In this document: positions 1-14,900 of the stretch, one piece after another
Position numbering within the stretch: the first letter of the stretch is position 1
How the letters are laid out: each line of letters begins with the position of its first letter
Assembly: GCF_002258315.1 (NCBI RefSeq)
Contig: NZ_NOYD01000050.1
Location: 62,001 to 126,000 of the forward strand
Reading direction: 5' to 3'
DNA: 64,000 nt
Source: Rhodococcus sp. 06-462-5
GTDB taxonomy: Bacteria; Actinomycetota; Actinomycetes; Mycobacteriales; Mycobacteriaceae
The notes under the pieces: generated by a model
What the model saw: only the letters and a program-made list of their open reading frames with translations
Told to the model about the DNA's origin: nothing
The model's database searches: none
Translations under genes and position numbers: made by a program

Positions 1-1
1 C

Positions 2-1183
<1,182 letters not shown>

Positions 1184-1212
1184 CGACATTCCTCGGCTCG
1201 AAGACGACCTGC

Positions 1213-1809
1213 TTACGGAGTGGTGAAGTACTCGAACACGGCAGGCTGAGCCTGCGGGTTTCCGTTGCTGGTACCGATGACTGCGCCGGCGACCGTACCG
1301 ATGACGGTCCCGATGATGCACCCGGAGATGAAGTTCGGGAAGATCGACACACAACCGATGGCGAAACCGAGGCCTGCGCCGATCGCCGTGCCGACACCGC
1401 CACCGTTGTTCCAGCCGATCGCGAGCTGGTTGACCATGTTGTCGAATGCCTGCTGCTTGGTCCGCGGACCCGCGACCTCGGCGACGGGAACCGTCTGCGG
1501 AGTCAACGTCAGTTCGCGACCCTCGGCACCGATCAGCGGTGCGATCGAGTAGACGGTGCCGTTGATGGTGTACTCCAGCGGAACAGATGCAAGCGTGGCA
1601 CCGGACTGGTCGATGACGGACACGGTTTCGCTCGTGGCGTCGACCCGGAACAGTCCGGCATCGAGGATGGTGGTGACCGTTCCGTCGGGGTTGACCGACG
1701 TCTCGTAGTTCACCGGGTCCGACGACGGGTCTGCCACAGCATGGCCCGCTCCGGTGGCCACCGCAGCGGTCAACGCCACCGCTACCGTTGCTGTTCTGAT
1801 CAGTTTCAC
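1213..1809 (-). CDS. secreted glycine-zipper protein of unknown function
   Basis: 198-aa protein of unrecognised function. I chose the GTG at 1809 because an AGGGGA ribosome site lies just upstream and the next residues (KLIRTATVAVALTAAV) begin a signal peptide with probable cleavage at AVA|DPS, around residue 26. A longer reading to an ATG at 1848 would put a polar stretch before the signal. The mature part has a beta-like middle region. Two glycine-zipper helices follow at about 136-152 and 163-179, rich in GxxxG spacing and flanked by two cysteines (about 153 and 164), so it may insert in or span a membrane. It lies 100 bp downstream of the NRPS on the same strand and before the shared terminator, so it may be co-transcribed. 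A role in export, envelope or self-protection is speculation. Confidence 0.75.
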   Translation of the reverse strand: MKLIRTATVAVALTAAVATGAGHAVADPSSDPVNYETSVNPDGTVTTILDAGLFRVDATSETVSVIDQSGATLASVPLEYTINGTVYSIAPLIGAEGRELTLTPQTVPVAEVAGPRTKQQAFDNMVNQLAIGWNNGGGVGTAIGAGLGFAIGCVSIFPNFISGCIIGTVIGTVAGAVIGTSNGNPQAQPAVFEYFTTP

Positions 1810-1909
1810 TTCTGTCCCCTGGTGGTAGTGATTCGTATTCGACGGCATTCGTGTCGAAAGCCGATGGTATTCGCAGATGCGCTCTTCGACGTGAAGAACA
1901 CACCAATTG

Positions 1910-4900
1910 TTATTCGGGTGTATTTCCGAGATGAGAATCGACGACCGGCCCGATCACGCTGGCAGCATCCGCATTGGTCATCTCGTTGTGGAAAACGTCG
2001 ACATCGTGGATGACGATATCTCCTGTGACATACGGCCGCCATTCCTGCGGGGATCGAACAATTCCATCGCTCGCACCCTTCGTTGCGGAGAAGAACAAAA
2101 CATCTCCGTCGAACACGTCCGGGATGAACTCGGCCATTATTCGAGTCGAGTTCTCGAATCCCGCATTGATACGACGGAGGTGATCGGCAGAGATGCCGGT
2201 CGTCTGCCCCAACGACTCGTCGAGTAGTTCGACGCCCCGTTCGTAGGTCAGCGGCTCCGCCGACGGCTGAGCCGTCAGGTCGAGCCCCAATCCTGCGAGC
2301 AGATTCTCGACGCTCAACGCTCCCTCGGCCGGGTCGCCGTCGTGTCCGTCGACGTAGCTGTCCAGGAGAGCGAGGGTGGCGACGTCGCTGCCGGTGCTGC
2401 GCAGTTCCACCGCTATCGCATGAGCGAGCGAGCCACCGAGCGACCACCCGAGAAGGTGGTACGGACCGACCGGCTGGACGGCGCGAATCTCGTCGGCGTA
2501 ACGGTGTGCGAGATCGCGAATGGATCCGAAGCTCGACCCTTCCACGATGCTCGGCAGCTGCAGGCCGTACACGGGACGGTCGTCGCTCAGGTGCGAGACG
2601 AGACCCGCGTATCCCCAGGACAATCCGATTCCCGGGTGGACGCAGAACAACGGGGCCCTGGATCCGCTACCGCGCAGCGGAATCACGACTCCGAACACCG
2701 AATCGAGGTCCGCGCCGCCGGCGTCGGCATCCGCTGCGACCCGCGCGGCCAACCCGGCCGGAGTCGGATCGACGAACAGTGCTTGCAGCGGGACCCGAAC
2801 TCCGATGGCGTTCTCGATGGCAGGCACGATCTTGGTGGCCACCAGCGACGTTCCGCCCAGCTCGAAGAAGTTGTCGTCCATGCCGACCCGTTCGACCCCG
2901 AGAACCTGAGCGAACGCATCGGCAATCGCAGCTTCGACATCGGTGGTAGGTGCCCGGTACGGAGTTGTCGACACGGTCAGCTCGGGTACCGGCAGTGCCC
3001 GTCGATCGAGCTTGCCCACCGGAGTGAGCGGGATGTCGTCGAGCTCGATGATCGCCGACGGAACCATATGCCGCGGGAGCACCTTGGCCACGCGATCGCG
3101 AAGTGCCTCGGTGTCGACGGATTCGCCCTCGGCCGCAAGAACGTAGGACACGAGAACGGTGTCACCGGACGCCGCCGTGTGACCGATCGTGGCGGCGAAC
3201 CCGACCTGGTCGTGCTCGGTGAGAGCGGAGTCGATCTCGCCGAGTTCGATGCGGAAACCGCGCACCTTGACCTGGAAGTCGCTGCGTCCGACGAACTCGA
3301 CGGCCCCAGCACTTCCCCAGCGCACGACGTCGCCGGTTCGGTACATCCGATCGCCCGGAGTGCCGAAGGGATCGGCGACGAAGCGCTCGGATGTCAGACC
3401 GAAACGACCGAGGTATCCGCGGGCGGTGCCGGGACCGGCGATGTAGAGCTCGCCCGACACTCCGGCCGGAACCGGCCGCAGTCGTGCGTCGAGCACCACG
3501 AACCGGAATCCGGTTCCAGGCCTGCCGACGTCCACTGTGCCACCGGGCACCAACGGTCCACCGACACTTGCCTGGATGGTGGTTTCGGTCGGACCGTAGC
3601 CGTTGAACATCTTGCGGCCCGGTGCCCACTTCGCCACCAACTCCGGAGTGCAGGCCTCACCTCCGACGGCGAGGACCCGAACACTGCCAAGACGTGTCTC
3701 GTCGATCGACGACAGCGCCGCGGGCGTCAGGAACGCATGCGTGACGTGTTCGGATTCGAGCAGGTCGGCCAAGTCGCCGCCGCCGAAGACTCCCGGCGGC
3801 ACGATCACGACCGTGGCAGCGACGCCGAACGCCATCGTCAGCTCGTAGATCGATGCGTCGAAACTCGGCGACGCGATGTGCGAAACACGCGAATCCCGAG
3901 TGGGACGGAACCGCTCGAGCACCTCGGCCTGGAGGTTGGCCAAGCCACGGTGCCGCACTGCAACGCCCTTGGGGCGCCCCGTCGAACCCGAGGTGTAGAT
4001 CAGGTACGCGGGGTGGTCGATGTGCAGGGTCGCCGTGCGCTCTACATCGGTCACCGCGTCTGCCGGGTAGCGAGACAACTCCGCAGACGTTTCTGGATCG
4101 TCCAGAACCAGCCACGGGACGGTGTCGGGCAGCGATTCCCTGCTGTCGATGTCGGTCAGACCCATTGCGGCATGGGAATCTTCGAGCATGTGCGCGATTC
4201 GGTCCGCCGGGTAGCTCGGATCGACGGGTAGGAATGCGGCACCGGTCTTGGCCACGGCCCACACCGACAGCACCGACTCGATCGATCGAGGCAGCGCCAA
4301 CGCGACGAACGTCTCGGGACCGACGCCGTAATCGATCAGCATCCGAGCGATCCGGTTCGACCAGCTGTCGAGATCGGCGTAGGACAGGCTGATGCCTCGG
4401 TAGGTGACGGCGACGGCGTACGGGTCGAGCGCGACCGCCGCCGCGAGCAACTCCGGCCATGTCCGGATTGCCGCGTCCGCGTTTCCTCGCGCCGGTACCA
4501 ACGCGCGCTGCTCGTCGGTGCCCAGAATTTCGATGTCTCCGACCACCGCGTGTCGGTCGCGTCCGATGGCATCGAGCACTCGAATCAGTCTCGCCGCGAT
4601 GGCCTCGACGCTGGCCGCGTCGAACAGCGATGTGGCGTAGTCGAATGCGGCCTCGAAGCCGGACGGACGCCCCTCCTCGTCGAAGGTCTCGGACAGCAGC
4701 AACTGAAGATCCTGCTTGGCTACCGGAACGTCGAAGTCGAAGCCCTCGACGCGTAGCTCCGGAAGCTCGAGCGAGGCCTTCTCGTTGTTCTGGAACGACA
4801 GCGCGACCTGTGACAGCGGAGCGTATGCCGTCGAACGAGTGGGATTGAGAACCTCGACGATTCTCTCGAAGGGCATTTCGGTGTGATCGAACGCGTCGAG

Positions 4901-5905
4901 ATCGTGTGCCTTGACCTGGTTCAGTAGATCGTCGAACGTCGCGGACTCGTCCACTCGGCTGCGCAGCACGAGCGTGTTGACGAACATACCCACGAGGTCG
5001 TCGAGCGCCGCGTCACCGCGCCCGGCCACCGGGGTGGTGATCGCGATGTCGTCGGTGCCGCTCAGACGAGCCAGAACGACCGCGAACGCGGCGTGCAGAA
5101 CCATGAACATGCTGACGTTCTGCTCGCGGGTGATGTCGGCGAGCGCCCGATGGATGTCGGCATCGACCGTGAAGCGAACACGGCCACCGCGGAAGTCCTG
5201 GGTGGTCGGCCTCGGCCGGTCCGTCGGCAACGGCAACAGATCGGGAAGACCCGCGAGCGCGGTGGACCAGTGCTCGAGCTGAGCCGCTGCCACACTCGAC
5301 GCGTCCTGCTCGTCTCCGAGCAGCGAACGCTGCCAGATCGTGTAGTCGGCGTACTGGACGGGCAGCGGCTGCCAGTTCGGTGCCGTGCCTGCACTACGCG
5401 CCGAGTACGCGAGCACGACATCGCGAGCGAGAGGTGCCATCGACGCGCCGTCGGCGGCGATGTGGTGCACGACCATGGCGAGTACGAAGACGGGATCCTC
5501 CGACGCGTCGACGCCGGCGTCGAGCACCTCGAACAGCTCGACGTGCACCGGGATCTCGTTGGTGACGTCGAATCCTCGACCGGCCAACTGAGCCACGCGA
5601 TCGGTCAGAACAGCGGCATCGATCCGTTCGGATTCGATCGCAGGCGCCACCTCGGCAGCCGGGTGCACGAGCTGCACCGGGAACTCCGGGCCGTCGGGGA
5701 AGGTCGTGCGCAGAGACTCGTGGCGCCCCAGAACATCGACGACCGCGTCGGCCAGCGCAGCGGTGTCGAGCCGTCCGGTCAGTTTGACGACCAACGGCAC
5801 GTTGTACGCCGCCGACGTGGTGTCGAACTGGTTGATGAACCACATCCGCTGCTGAGCGAGCGAGAGCGGAATGTGCTCCGGGCGCGCCGTCGCAACGAGA
5901 GCGGG
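1910..5905 (-). other. NRPS module 7 and thioesterase: C-A-T-TE
   Basis: C7 has HHIAADG (H7739). A7 residues read D-A-Y-F-A-G-G-I-Q-K ([19 protein letters not shown]), substrate unknown. T7 (LGGTSL, S8612) leads into a type I thioesterase ([20 protein letters not shown] with S8747, a C-terminal histidine in [11 protein letters not shown]). The TE releases the peptide. Whether by hydrolysis or by cyclisation onto Ser2 or Thr5 cannot be read from sequence. Confidence 0.85.
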
Positions 5906-8900
5906 CCGCTGCGTGCGAGTGTCGGCAGAGCCGACTGCGTGTGCCAATCCCGACACCGTCGGGGTCTCGAAGATGGTCCGCACACCGATCGAAGTACCGA
6001 ATTCGGCGTTGACGCGAGCGATCACTCGAGTTGCGCTGAGCGAGTCGCCACCGAGCTCGAAGAAGCCGTCGTCGGCACCTACTCGATCCACCTCGAGGAT
6101 CTCGGCGAAGACCGACGCGACCGTCAGCTCGGCAGGCGTGCTCGGCTCGCGGTACGACGTGGCCGTGCCGAACTCCGGTATCGGAAGTGCAGCACGGTCG
6201 AGCTTGCCCACCGGAGTGAGCGGGATCGACTCGAGCACGACGATGGCGCTGGGCACCATATGCGACGGCAGCAAGGCGGCGAGATGATCGCGCAGAACCG
6301 CCGTGTCGAAGGTATCGACCGTCTCCGCCGGGTTGTCCCCCGTCAGGCGAACGTACGCCACGAGAACAGTGGCACCTGTGGGCCCGGGAGTTCCGAATGT
6401 CGCCGCGAAGTCGACCGACGGATGTGTGGACAGCGCGGCGTCGATCTCACCGAGTTCGATGCGGAAGCCGCGGACCTTCACCTGAGAGTCGCTGCGACCG
6501 ACGTACTCGATGGTCAGATCCGGCGACCAGCGCACCACATCTCCGGTGCGGTACATGCGGTCACCGGGAACGCCGAACGGATCGGCGACGAATCGTTCGG
6601 CCGTCAACCCCATGCGATCGTGGTAGCCGCGGGCCAATCCGACGCCTGCGAGATACAGCTCCCCCGCCACCCCGACGGGAACCGGCTGCAGTCGCGAGTC
6701 CAGAACCACCTCGTACACACCCCGCACCGGTCCACCGATCGACACCGGCTCGCCGGCAACCATCGGTGCACTGATGTTGGACATGATGGTGGCCTCGGTC
6801 GGTCCGTACCCGTTGAACAGGTTGCGGCCCGGAGCCCACTTGGTGACCAACTCGGCGGGGACGGCCTCGCCGCCGACGACGACGTCGGCGAACGTGTCGA
6901 GCCCGGCAGGATCGACCGAGGCGAGGGCGGACGGGGTGATGAAGCCGTGCGTGACCGATTCCTCGGCCAACAACGACGCCAGCTCGGCTCCGCCGTACAC
7001 CGTGGGCGGAACGATCACCATCGTGGCTCCGACGCCGAACGCGAGCAGGTACTCGAGCACGGACGCGTCGAAGCTGGGCGACGAAACATGAAGTGTGCGT
7101 GAGTCCTTCGTGACCCGGTAGCGCTCGCGCTGCTCGGTCGCGAAGTTGTCGAGGCCGGAGTGGGTGACCACGACCCCCTTCGGAACACCCGTCGAACCCG
7201 ACGTGTAGATCGTGTACGCGGCACTCGACAGGGTGACGCGCCCGTGGCGTTCGTCGTCGGCGATCGGCTCGTCGCTCACCGCGTTCGGACCGTCGGTGGC
7301 GAGGTCGTCCAGGACGATCCACGGCACGGTCGACGGCAGATCGTCGAGGTGAGTGCGGGTGGTGACACCGAAAGTTGCGCCGGAGTCGGCCAGCATGTGC
7401 TCGATGCGATCGGCCGGGTAGTTCGGATCGACCGGTACGAACGCGGCACCGGACTTGGCGACGGCCCAGACGGTCAGCACCGACTCGATGGATCGTGCGA
7501 TCCCGAGAGCGACGAACGTCTCGGTTCGCACACCGTGACCGAGCAGAATGCGCGCGAGCCGGTTCGACTGTCGATCCAGGTCACGGTAGGTCAACTCGCC
7601 GTCGACGCTGCGCACCGCGACGGCATCCGGGTCGACGGCAGCTGCGTCGGAGAAGATCTCCGGCAGCAACCGAGTCGATCGGCCTTCGAGTCCGAATACT
7701 GGAGCCAGCGAACCGAATTCGGTCTCGGCGAGCAGGCTGAGCCGAGCCAGCGGCTGCTGCTCGTCGGTCAGCACCGCATCGAGTACGCGCTCGACTCGAT
7801 CGACGATCGCGTGTACGTCCTCGATCTCGAACAGTTCGGGCAGGTACTTGGCCTTGAGGTTCAAGCGCTCGTCGACCGACGACACCAGGGTGAGCGGGTA
7901 GTGCGCGGCGTCGGTTCCGAGGATGTCCGTCACCTGCATACCTGCGAAATCCGTTGCCGCAGAGGCTCCGGCGCGATCGACCGGGTACGACTCGAACACA
8001 GTGAGTGTGTCGAATGCGACGCCGGCACCGGCTGCGCGCTGGATGTCGGTCAGACCGAGGTAATGGTGATCCAGCAGGGCCGCCTGTTCGGCCTGCACGC
8101 GATCGACCAGAGCGCCCAGAGTCTCGGCCCGATCGAGCGTGACCCGAACGGGCAGCGTGTTGATGAAGAGCCCGATCATGCCTTCGATACCAGGGACCTC
8201 GGGCGGCCGACCCGACACTGTGGCACCGAAGACGACGTCCTCGCGTCCGGTCAGAGTGGCGAGCACGATGCCCCACGCGGTCTGAACGAGGGTGTTCAGA
8301 GTGGAACCGCGGCGCGCCGCGAAATCGCGCAGTGCCGCTGTGGTCTCGATCGACAACGACCGCTCTGTCTCGCTCGACACGGTGGACAGCTGTCGACCCC
8401 GATCACCGGTGACCAGCAGTGTCGGCTCCTCGACACCCGCCATCGCGCTGACCCACTGCGCAGTGGAGATGGCGACGTCGCGTTGCCGCATCCACGCGAG
8501 GTAGTCCCGGTACGCGGGCACCCGCGGCAGCATCGAATCGTCGGACTCGGTGACGTAGAGCGTGATCAGTTCCTTGACGACCAGCGGCGTCGACCAGCCG
8601 TCGAGCAGGATGTGGTGGTTGGTCAGCAGCAGTCGCCAGTGATCGTCGGCGAGGGTGATCAGCGTGAATCGAAGCAGCGGCGCAGAGTCCATCTCGAACC
8701 GCACACTGCGATCGGCTGCGAGGACGGCCTCGAGTGCAGCGTCGACGTCGGCCTCACCGCGCAGATCGACCTCGGACCAGGGAACCGTCACCGAGCTCTG
8801 AACGATCTGCAGAGATTCGCCGGTGCTGTTGTGCACGAACGCTGCTCGCAAGTTCGGATGGCGAGAGACGAGTTTGTTCACGGCAGAGTGCATCCGCTCG

Positions 8901-11900
8901 GCATCGACGACGCCGCGTAGCTCGAGACCGAGCTGCACCATGTAGGCGTCGATGCCTGCACTGTCGCTGCCCACCTCGCCGGCGAGGCGCGCATGGAAGA
9001 GCAACCCGGCCTGCAGCGGCGACATCGACCACACGTCGTCGAGGTCGGGGAACTGCTTCTCGAGCACCTCGATGGATCGCTGATCGATGTCCACCAGCTC
9101 CAGGTCGGACGGGGTCAAGCCGCCTGCACCCTCGACCGAGGCGTGCTCGGTGATGGCGGTCAGTGCCTGCGTCCACAGTTCGATCAACCGACCGACCTCG
9201 TGGGCATCGAGGATGCCTGCCGGGAACGCGAAGGTGGCGTCGAGCTGCGGACCGTCGGGTGTCGAGGTGGTGACGGCGTTGATGTCCAGCGCAGCCGGCA
9301 CGGGCATGTCCGGATTCTGTGCGTCGCCCAGTTCGGCATCGGCGACCGGAATCCAGCCCACGTCGGCCATGCCTTCGGTGGATCCGGTCGAGAATCGCCC
9401 GAGGTAGTTGAAGCTGACCTGCGGCGCGGCGAAGCCCGAAAGCGCCTCGGTTCCAGCGGAATCGAGGTACCGCAACATGCCGTAGCCGATTCCGTGGTCC
9501 GGGATCTCGAGCAGCTGTTCCTTGACCGCCTTGATCAGTGCACCGGCGGAGTGTCCACCCGACAATGCGTCGGCGATATCGACCGAACCGAGGTCGAGTC
9601 GCACCGGGAAGATCGTGGTGAACCAGCCGACGGTTCTGCCGAGATCGGCTCCGGGAACAACGGCGTCTTCACGGCCGTGGCCTTCGAGCGTGATCAGCGC
9701 GCTGCGGACAGCGGCTCCCCGTTCGCGACGCCACGCCGTCAGTGCCAGCGCCAACCCGGCCAGGAGGCCGTCGTTGACGCTGCCGCGGAAGACGTTCGGC
9801 ACCGTTGTCAGCAGGCGCTCGGTCACCTCGACGGGCAGTGATGTGCGGATGCGCTGCACGGTGGCGTCGACGTCGATGCGCTTGTCCAGTGGTCGCGAAC
9901 CGATCGTCGGATCGGCACCGCTCAGAATGCGCTGCCACAGCTCGACCTCGTCGGCGCGGCTCGCGGTGACCTCGGTCAACCCGGTGGACCACCGCCGCAT
10001 CGATGTGCCGATCGGTGCGAGCGCAGGCTCGTCGCCCGCGATGATCTGGCTCCACGCCGTCGCGAGATCCGGGACGAGGATGCGCCACGACACGCCGTCG
10101 ATCACGAGGTGATGCGCGACGACGAGCAGTCGGCCGGACCCGTTCGGGCCCTGGAACCACACCATCTGCACCATGACCCCGTCGGCGGGAACCAATCGAT
10201 CTGCTGCAGCGTCGAGTTCTGTTGCGGCGCAGGAAGAGAATGCTGCACCGTCCACGGAGTCGACCGAGACCGCGTGAACGACCGACGCGGCGGACACCGT
10301 GCCGATCGGCGATACTTCCTCGTGCCAGATGCCGTCGGCATCCTGGAACAGCCTCGACCGGAGCATGTCGTGACGATCGAGCACGGCCTGGACGGTGCGC
10401 TCGAGCGTCTCGCTCTCGATGCCGACCGGAAGCTGAAGGAGGGCAGTCTGGGTGTAGCGACCGAAGTCGGTGCTGCGGTCCAACATCCAGCGAACGACGG
10501 GTGTCAGAGGCAGCGAGCCGACTCCCCCACCGTCGAGCTCTTCCAGTACGACTGCGTCGCCCCCGAGAACGACGACCTCGGCCAGCGCCGCGACGGTCTT
10601 GCGCTCGAAGATGTCGCGCGGAGCCAGGACCAGACCGGCCGCCTTGGCCCGTGAGACCAGCTGGATGGACATGATGCTGTCGCCGCCGAGTGCGAAGAAC
10701 GAGTCGTCGACGCCGACGGTGTCGAGGCCGAGCACGTCGGCGAACAATCCGGCGAGGATCGACTCGACTTCGGTTGCCGGCAAACGGCTTTCGGTTACGT
10801 TGGCCGAGAAGTCCGGAGCCGGCAGTGCACGGCGATCGAGCTTTCCGTTGGCAGTGAGCGGCAGCTCGTCCAGCACGATCAGCGCAGCCGGAACCATGTA
10901 GGACGTCAGCGAGTGCCCGACGAAATCCAGAACGGCGGAGTGGTCGAGGGTTCGACCCGCCTCGGCGACGACATATCCGATCAGGCGATCTCCTGACCCG
11001 TCGTCGCGGACCGAGACCACGGAGGCCGCGACACCGTCGTAGGCCAGCAGAGCACTCTCGATCTCGCCGAGCTCGATACGGAAGCCGTGCAACTGCACCT
11101 GCATGTCACTGCGGCCCAGGTATTCCAGCGCTCCGTCACGATTCCACCGCGCAGTGTCGCCGGTGCGGTACATCCGGGCACCGGGGTCTCCGGACGGATC
11201 GGCGACGAATCGGGTGGCCGACAGCCCGGCCCGGCCGAGATAGCCGCGAGAGAGCTGTGCCCCCGAGACGTACATTTCACCGGTCACGCCCGGCGGAACC
11301 GGATTGAGACGGGTGTCGAGAACAGCGACGTGCAGCGCCGGAATTGCCTGGCCGATGACGCTGGCCGAGGCAGAGGCGGCGAACTCTTCGGTCAGGGCCA
11401 GGTGGCTCACGTGGACGGTCGTCTCGGTGATGCCGTACATGTTGACCAGGGTCGGAGCAGCTTCGTCGTGTCGGGCGTACCAGCGAGCCAACTGACCGAG
11501 GTCGAGTGCCTCGCCGCCGAAGATCACGTAGCGCAGCGAGAGATCGGCGTCCGCGGTTCCGGCGAGGTTTCCGGTGGCAACTCGATCCGCTTCCGCGAAC
11601 TGGTAGAACGCCGTCGGTGTCTGGTTGAGCACCGTGACCTTCTCGCGTACCAGCAACTCGCGGAACAGCTCCGGCGAGCGTGCGGTGTAGTAGTCGACGA
11701 CGACGAGCGTTCCGCCGTGCAGCAGCGGTCCCCACAGCTCCCACACCGAGAAGTCGAACGCATACGAGTGGAACATCGTCCAGACGTCGTGATCGTCGAA
11801 ATCGAAGAGATCAGCGGTGTTCGCGAAGAGCGTCGCCACGTTGCGGTGCGCGATCTGCACGCCCTTGGGGCGACCGGTACTGCCCGAGGTGTAGATGACG

Positions 11901-14900
11901 TACGCGATCGAATCGGCACTGGTGCCACCCGAACGGTCCGCATCGGTCAGCGGGGCACCCGACATGGCGTCGAGTTCGCCGATGAGCTCGGGCGAATCGA
12001 TCTCGAGGACGTCGAGATCCGAGGCAGGCACTGCCGCACTGTCGGCAACCGTGGAAATCACACAGATGGGCGAAGCGTCCTCGAGCATGAACGCAAGCCG
12101 ATCCGCTGGATAGGACACGTCGATGGGAAGGTAGCCGCCGCCGGACTTGATCACCGCGAGCAGAGCGACGATCAGCTCCTCGTTGCGCGGCATCGCGACC
12201 GCCACGAGCGATTCCGAGGTCACACCGCGCTGGACGAGAAGCCGTGCGAGTCGGCTCGACCGGTCGTCCAATTCGGCGTAGGTCAGCGAGTGATCGCCGA
12301 AGACGACCGCACGCGAGTCGGGGAATCGCGCTGCAGCGGTGGCGAATCGATCGGCCAACGTCGCGTCGGATGCCACGAGACCCGCGTGGTTCCACTCACC
12401 CGTCATGGCGTCGAGCTCGCCCGGGAGCAGGAGGTCGATGTCGCCGACGGCGCGCTCGGGATCGGTTGTCACGGCGGAGAGCACAGCGCCGAATCGTGCC
12501 GAGAACTCCTCGACCGACGATTCCTCGAACAGGTCTGTCGCGTACGTGATCGCGGCGGTCATCCCGGCCGGCGCACCGGATTCGTCGAACTGTTCGGCGA
12601 CGGTCAGCTGCAGGTCGAATTTCGCGACGTGCGCGTCGATGTCGACGGCCTCGACCGTGAGCTCCGGCAGTTCGAGTGCGGCCGAGGTGTTGTTCTGGAA
12701 TTCGACGAGTACCTGGAACAGCGGCGAACGATCGGTCGAACGTGCGGGGTCGAGAACGTCGACAAGTCGCTCGAACGGAACATCGGTGTTCTCGAACGCA
12801 GCCAGATCTGCTGTGCGTGTGGCCTGGAGCAGATCGGTGAACGAGAGACCCGGTGCCACCTGAGTGCGCAGAACCAGGGTGCCGACGAACATGCCGATCA
12901 GGTCGTCGAGCGCGGCGTCGCCTCGACCGGCGATCGGCGTTCCGACAGCGATGTCCTCGGTGCCGCTGATGCGTGCCATCAGAATCGACCATGCCGCGTG
13001 CACGGCCATGAAGACGGTCGCCTCGTTGGCGCGTGCGATCTCGACCAGTCCGGCATGGGTTGCTCGTTCGATCTCGAATCGAACGCTGTTGCCGCGCATG
13101 GACTGCCGAGTGGGCCGCGGGTGATCGAGCGGCAACGGCAGCACGTCGGGAAGATCCGCCAGGGCGGTCTTCCAGAAATCCAACTGCTGCGCGGCAAGGG
13201 ACGCGGGATCGGACTCGTCGCCGAGGACGGTGCGTTGCCAGATCGCGAAGTCCGCGTACTGAACGTCGAGCGGTGCCCACATCGGGGCACCGGTCGCTAC
13301 GCGAGAACCGTAGGCGACCATGACATCTCGCGCCAAGGGTGCCATGGACGCGCCGTCGGCGGCGATGTGGTGCACGACGATCGAGAGTACGAACTCGTCC
13401 GCTGCCAGCCGGTACAGCACCGCGCGGAACGGTAGATCGGTCGAGACGTCGAATCCTGTTGCGGCAGCGGCGGAGATGGCCGACACGATCTCGTCGGCGT
13501 CCAGATCGACGACGGCGAGGTCGGTTCTCACCGTCTGCACGTCGAGGATCTTCTGCTCGGGGCGTTCCCCGTGGGTGGGGAACACCGTGCGCAGTGACTC
13601 GTGACGTTCGAGGACGTCCTCGACTGCCGCACTCATCGCGGCGATGTCGAGTCGACCCGTGAGCCTCACCGCAAGCGGGATGTTGTAGGCCGCAGAATCG
13701 ACGTCGAACTGATTGATGAACCACATCCGTTGCTGTGCGAGCGACAACGGAATCGAATCCGGTCGCGGCTTCGCCACGAGTGCGGGACGGCGCAGATTGC
13801 CGGCCGGATTGCTGTGCACCCGCACCGCTAGCGACTCGACGGTGGGGGCCTCGAACAATGCGCGCACGCTGATCGTGGTGTCCAGGGCGGAATTGACTCG
13901 CGCGGTGAGTCTGGTGGCACTGAGCGAGTCCCCACCCAGGTCGAAGAAGCTCGAATCGATTCCGACGCTGTCGATCCCCAGTACCTCGCCGAAGATGTCG
14001 GCAATGACCTGCTCGGTATCGTTGCGCGGTGCGCGCGAGTCGCCCCCGAGATGAAGATCGGGCGCAGGCAGGGCGTTGCGGTCCAGCTTGCCTGCCGGTG
14101 TCAACGGAATCGATTCGAGCGCCACGAAGGCCGTCGGGATCATATGTGTCGGTAGCGAATTCGACACATGAGTGCGCAGAGCTGCCGCATCGACCTGTTC
14201 ACCGGGCCTCGGCAGAACGTAGGCGACCAGAATCGTGTTGCCCGTCGGGCCGTCGACACCCACAGTGGTCGCGAACTCGACCGTCGGATCGTCGGTCAGT
14301 ACAGCGTCGATCTCGCCCAATTCGATGCGGAAACCACGCACCTTGACCTGGAAGTCGCTGCGCCCGACGTATTCGAGCGTTCCGGACTCGGTCCAACGCA
14401 CCACGTCGCCGGTGCGGTACATCCTGGCACCGTTCTCCCCGAACGGATTCGCGACGAAACGGTCTGCGGTCAGACCGGATCGGTCGTGGTAGCCACGTGC
14501 CAGTGCCGGCCCGGCGAGATAGAGCTCGCCTACAACCCCGACCGGGACGGGATGCAGCCGCGCGTCGAGAACGACCTCGCTGAAACCGATTGTCGGCGCA
14601 CCGATGTCGATGGCGGAATCGACCTGCAGTCGATCGCTGATGGACGAGAAGATCGTCGCCTCGGTCGGACCGTACGCGTTGAACATTCGACGGCCCGGTG
14701 CCCAGCGGGCCACGAGCTCGGGCGGGCACACATCGCCACCGGTGGCGACCACGGCCAACTCGGTCAGGCCGTCCGGATCCACCGATGCCAGTGCGGCGGG
14801 CGTGACGAACGCATGCGTGACGCGCTGTGCCGCGAGCAGTTCGGCCAACTCGATGCCGCCGTAGACCGAGGTCGGCGCGATGACCATGGTCCCGGCACCG

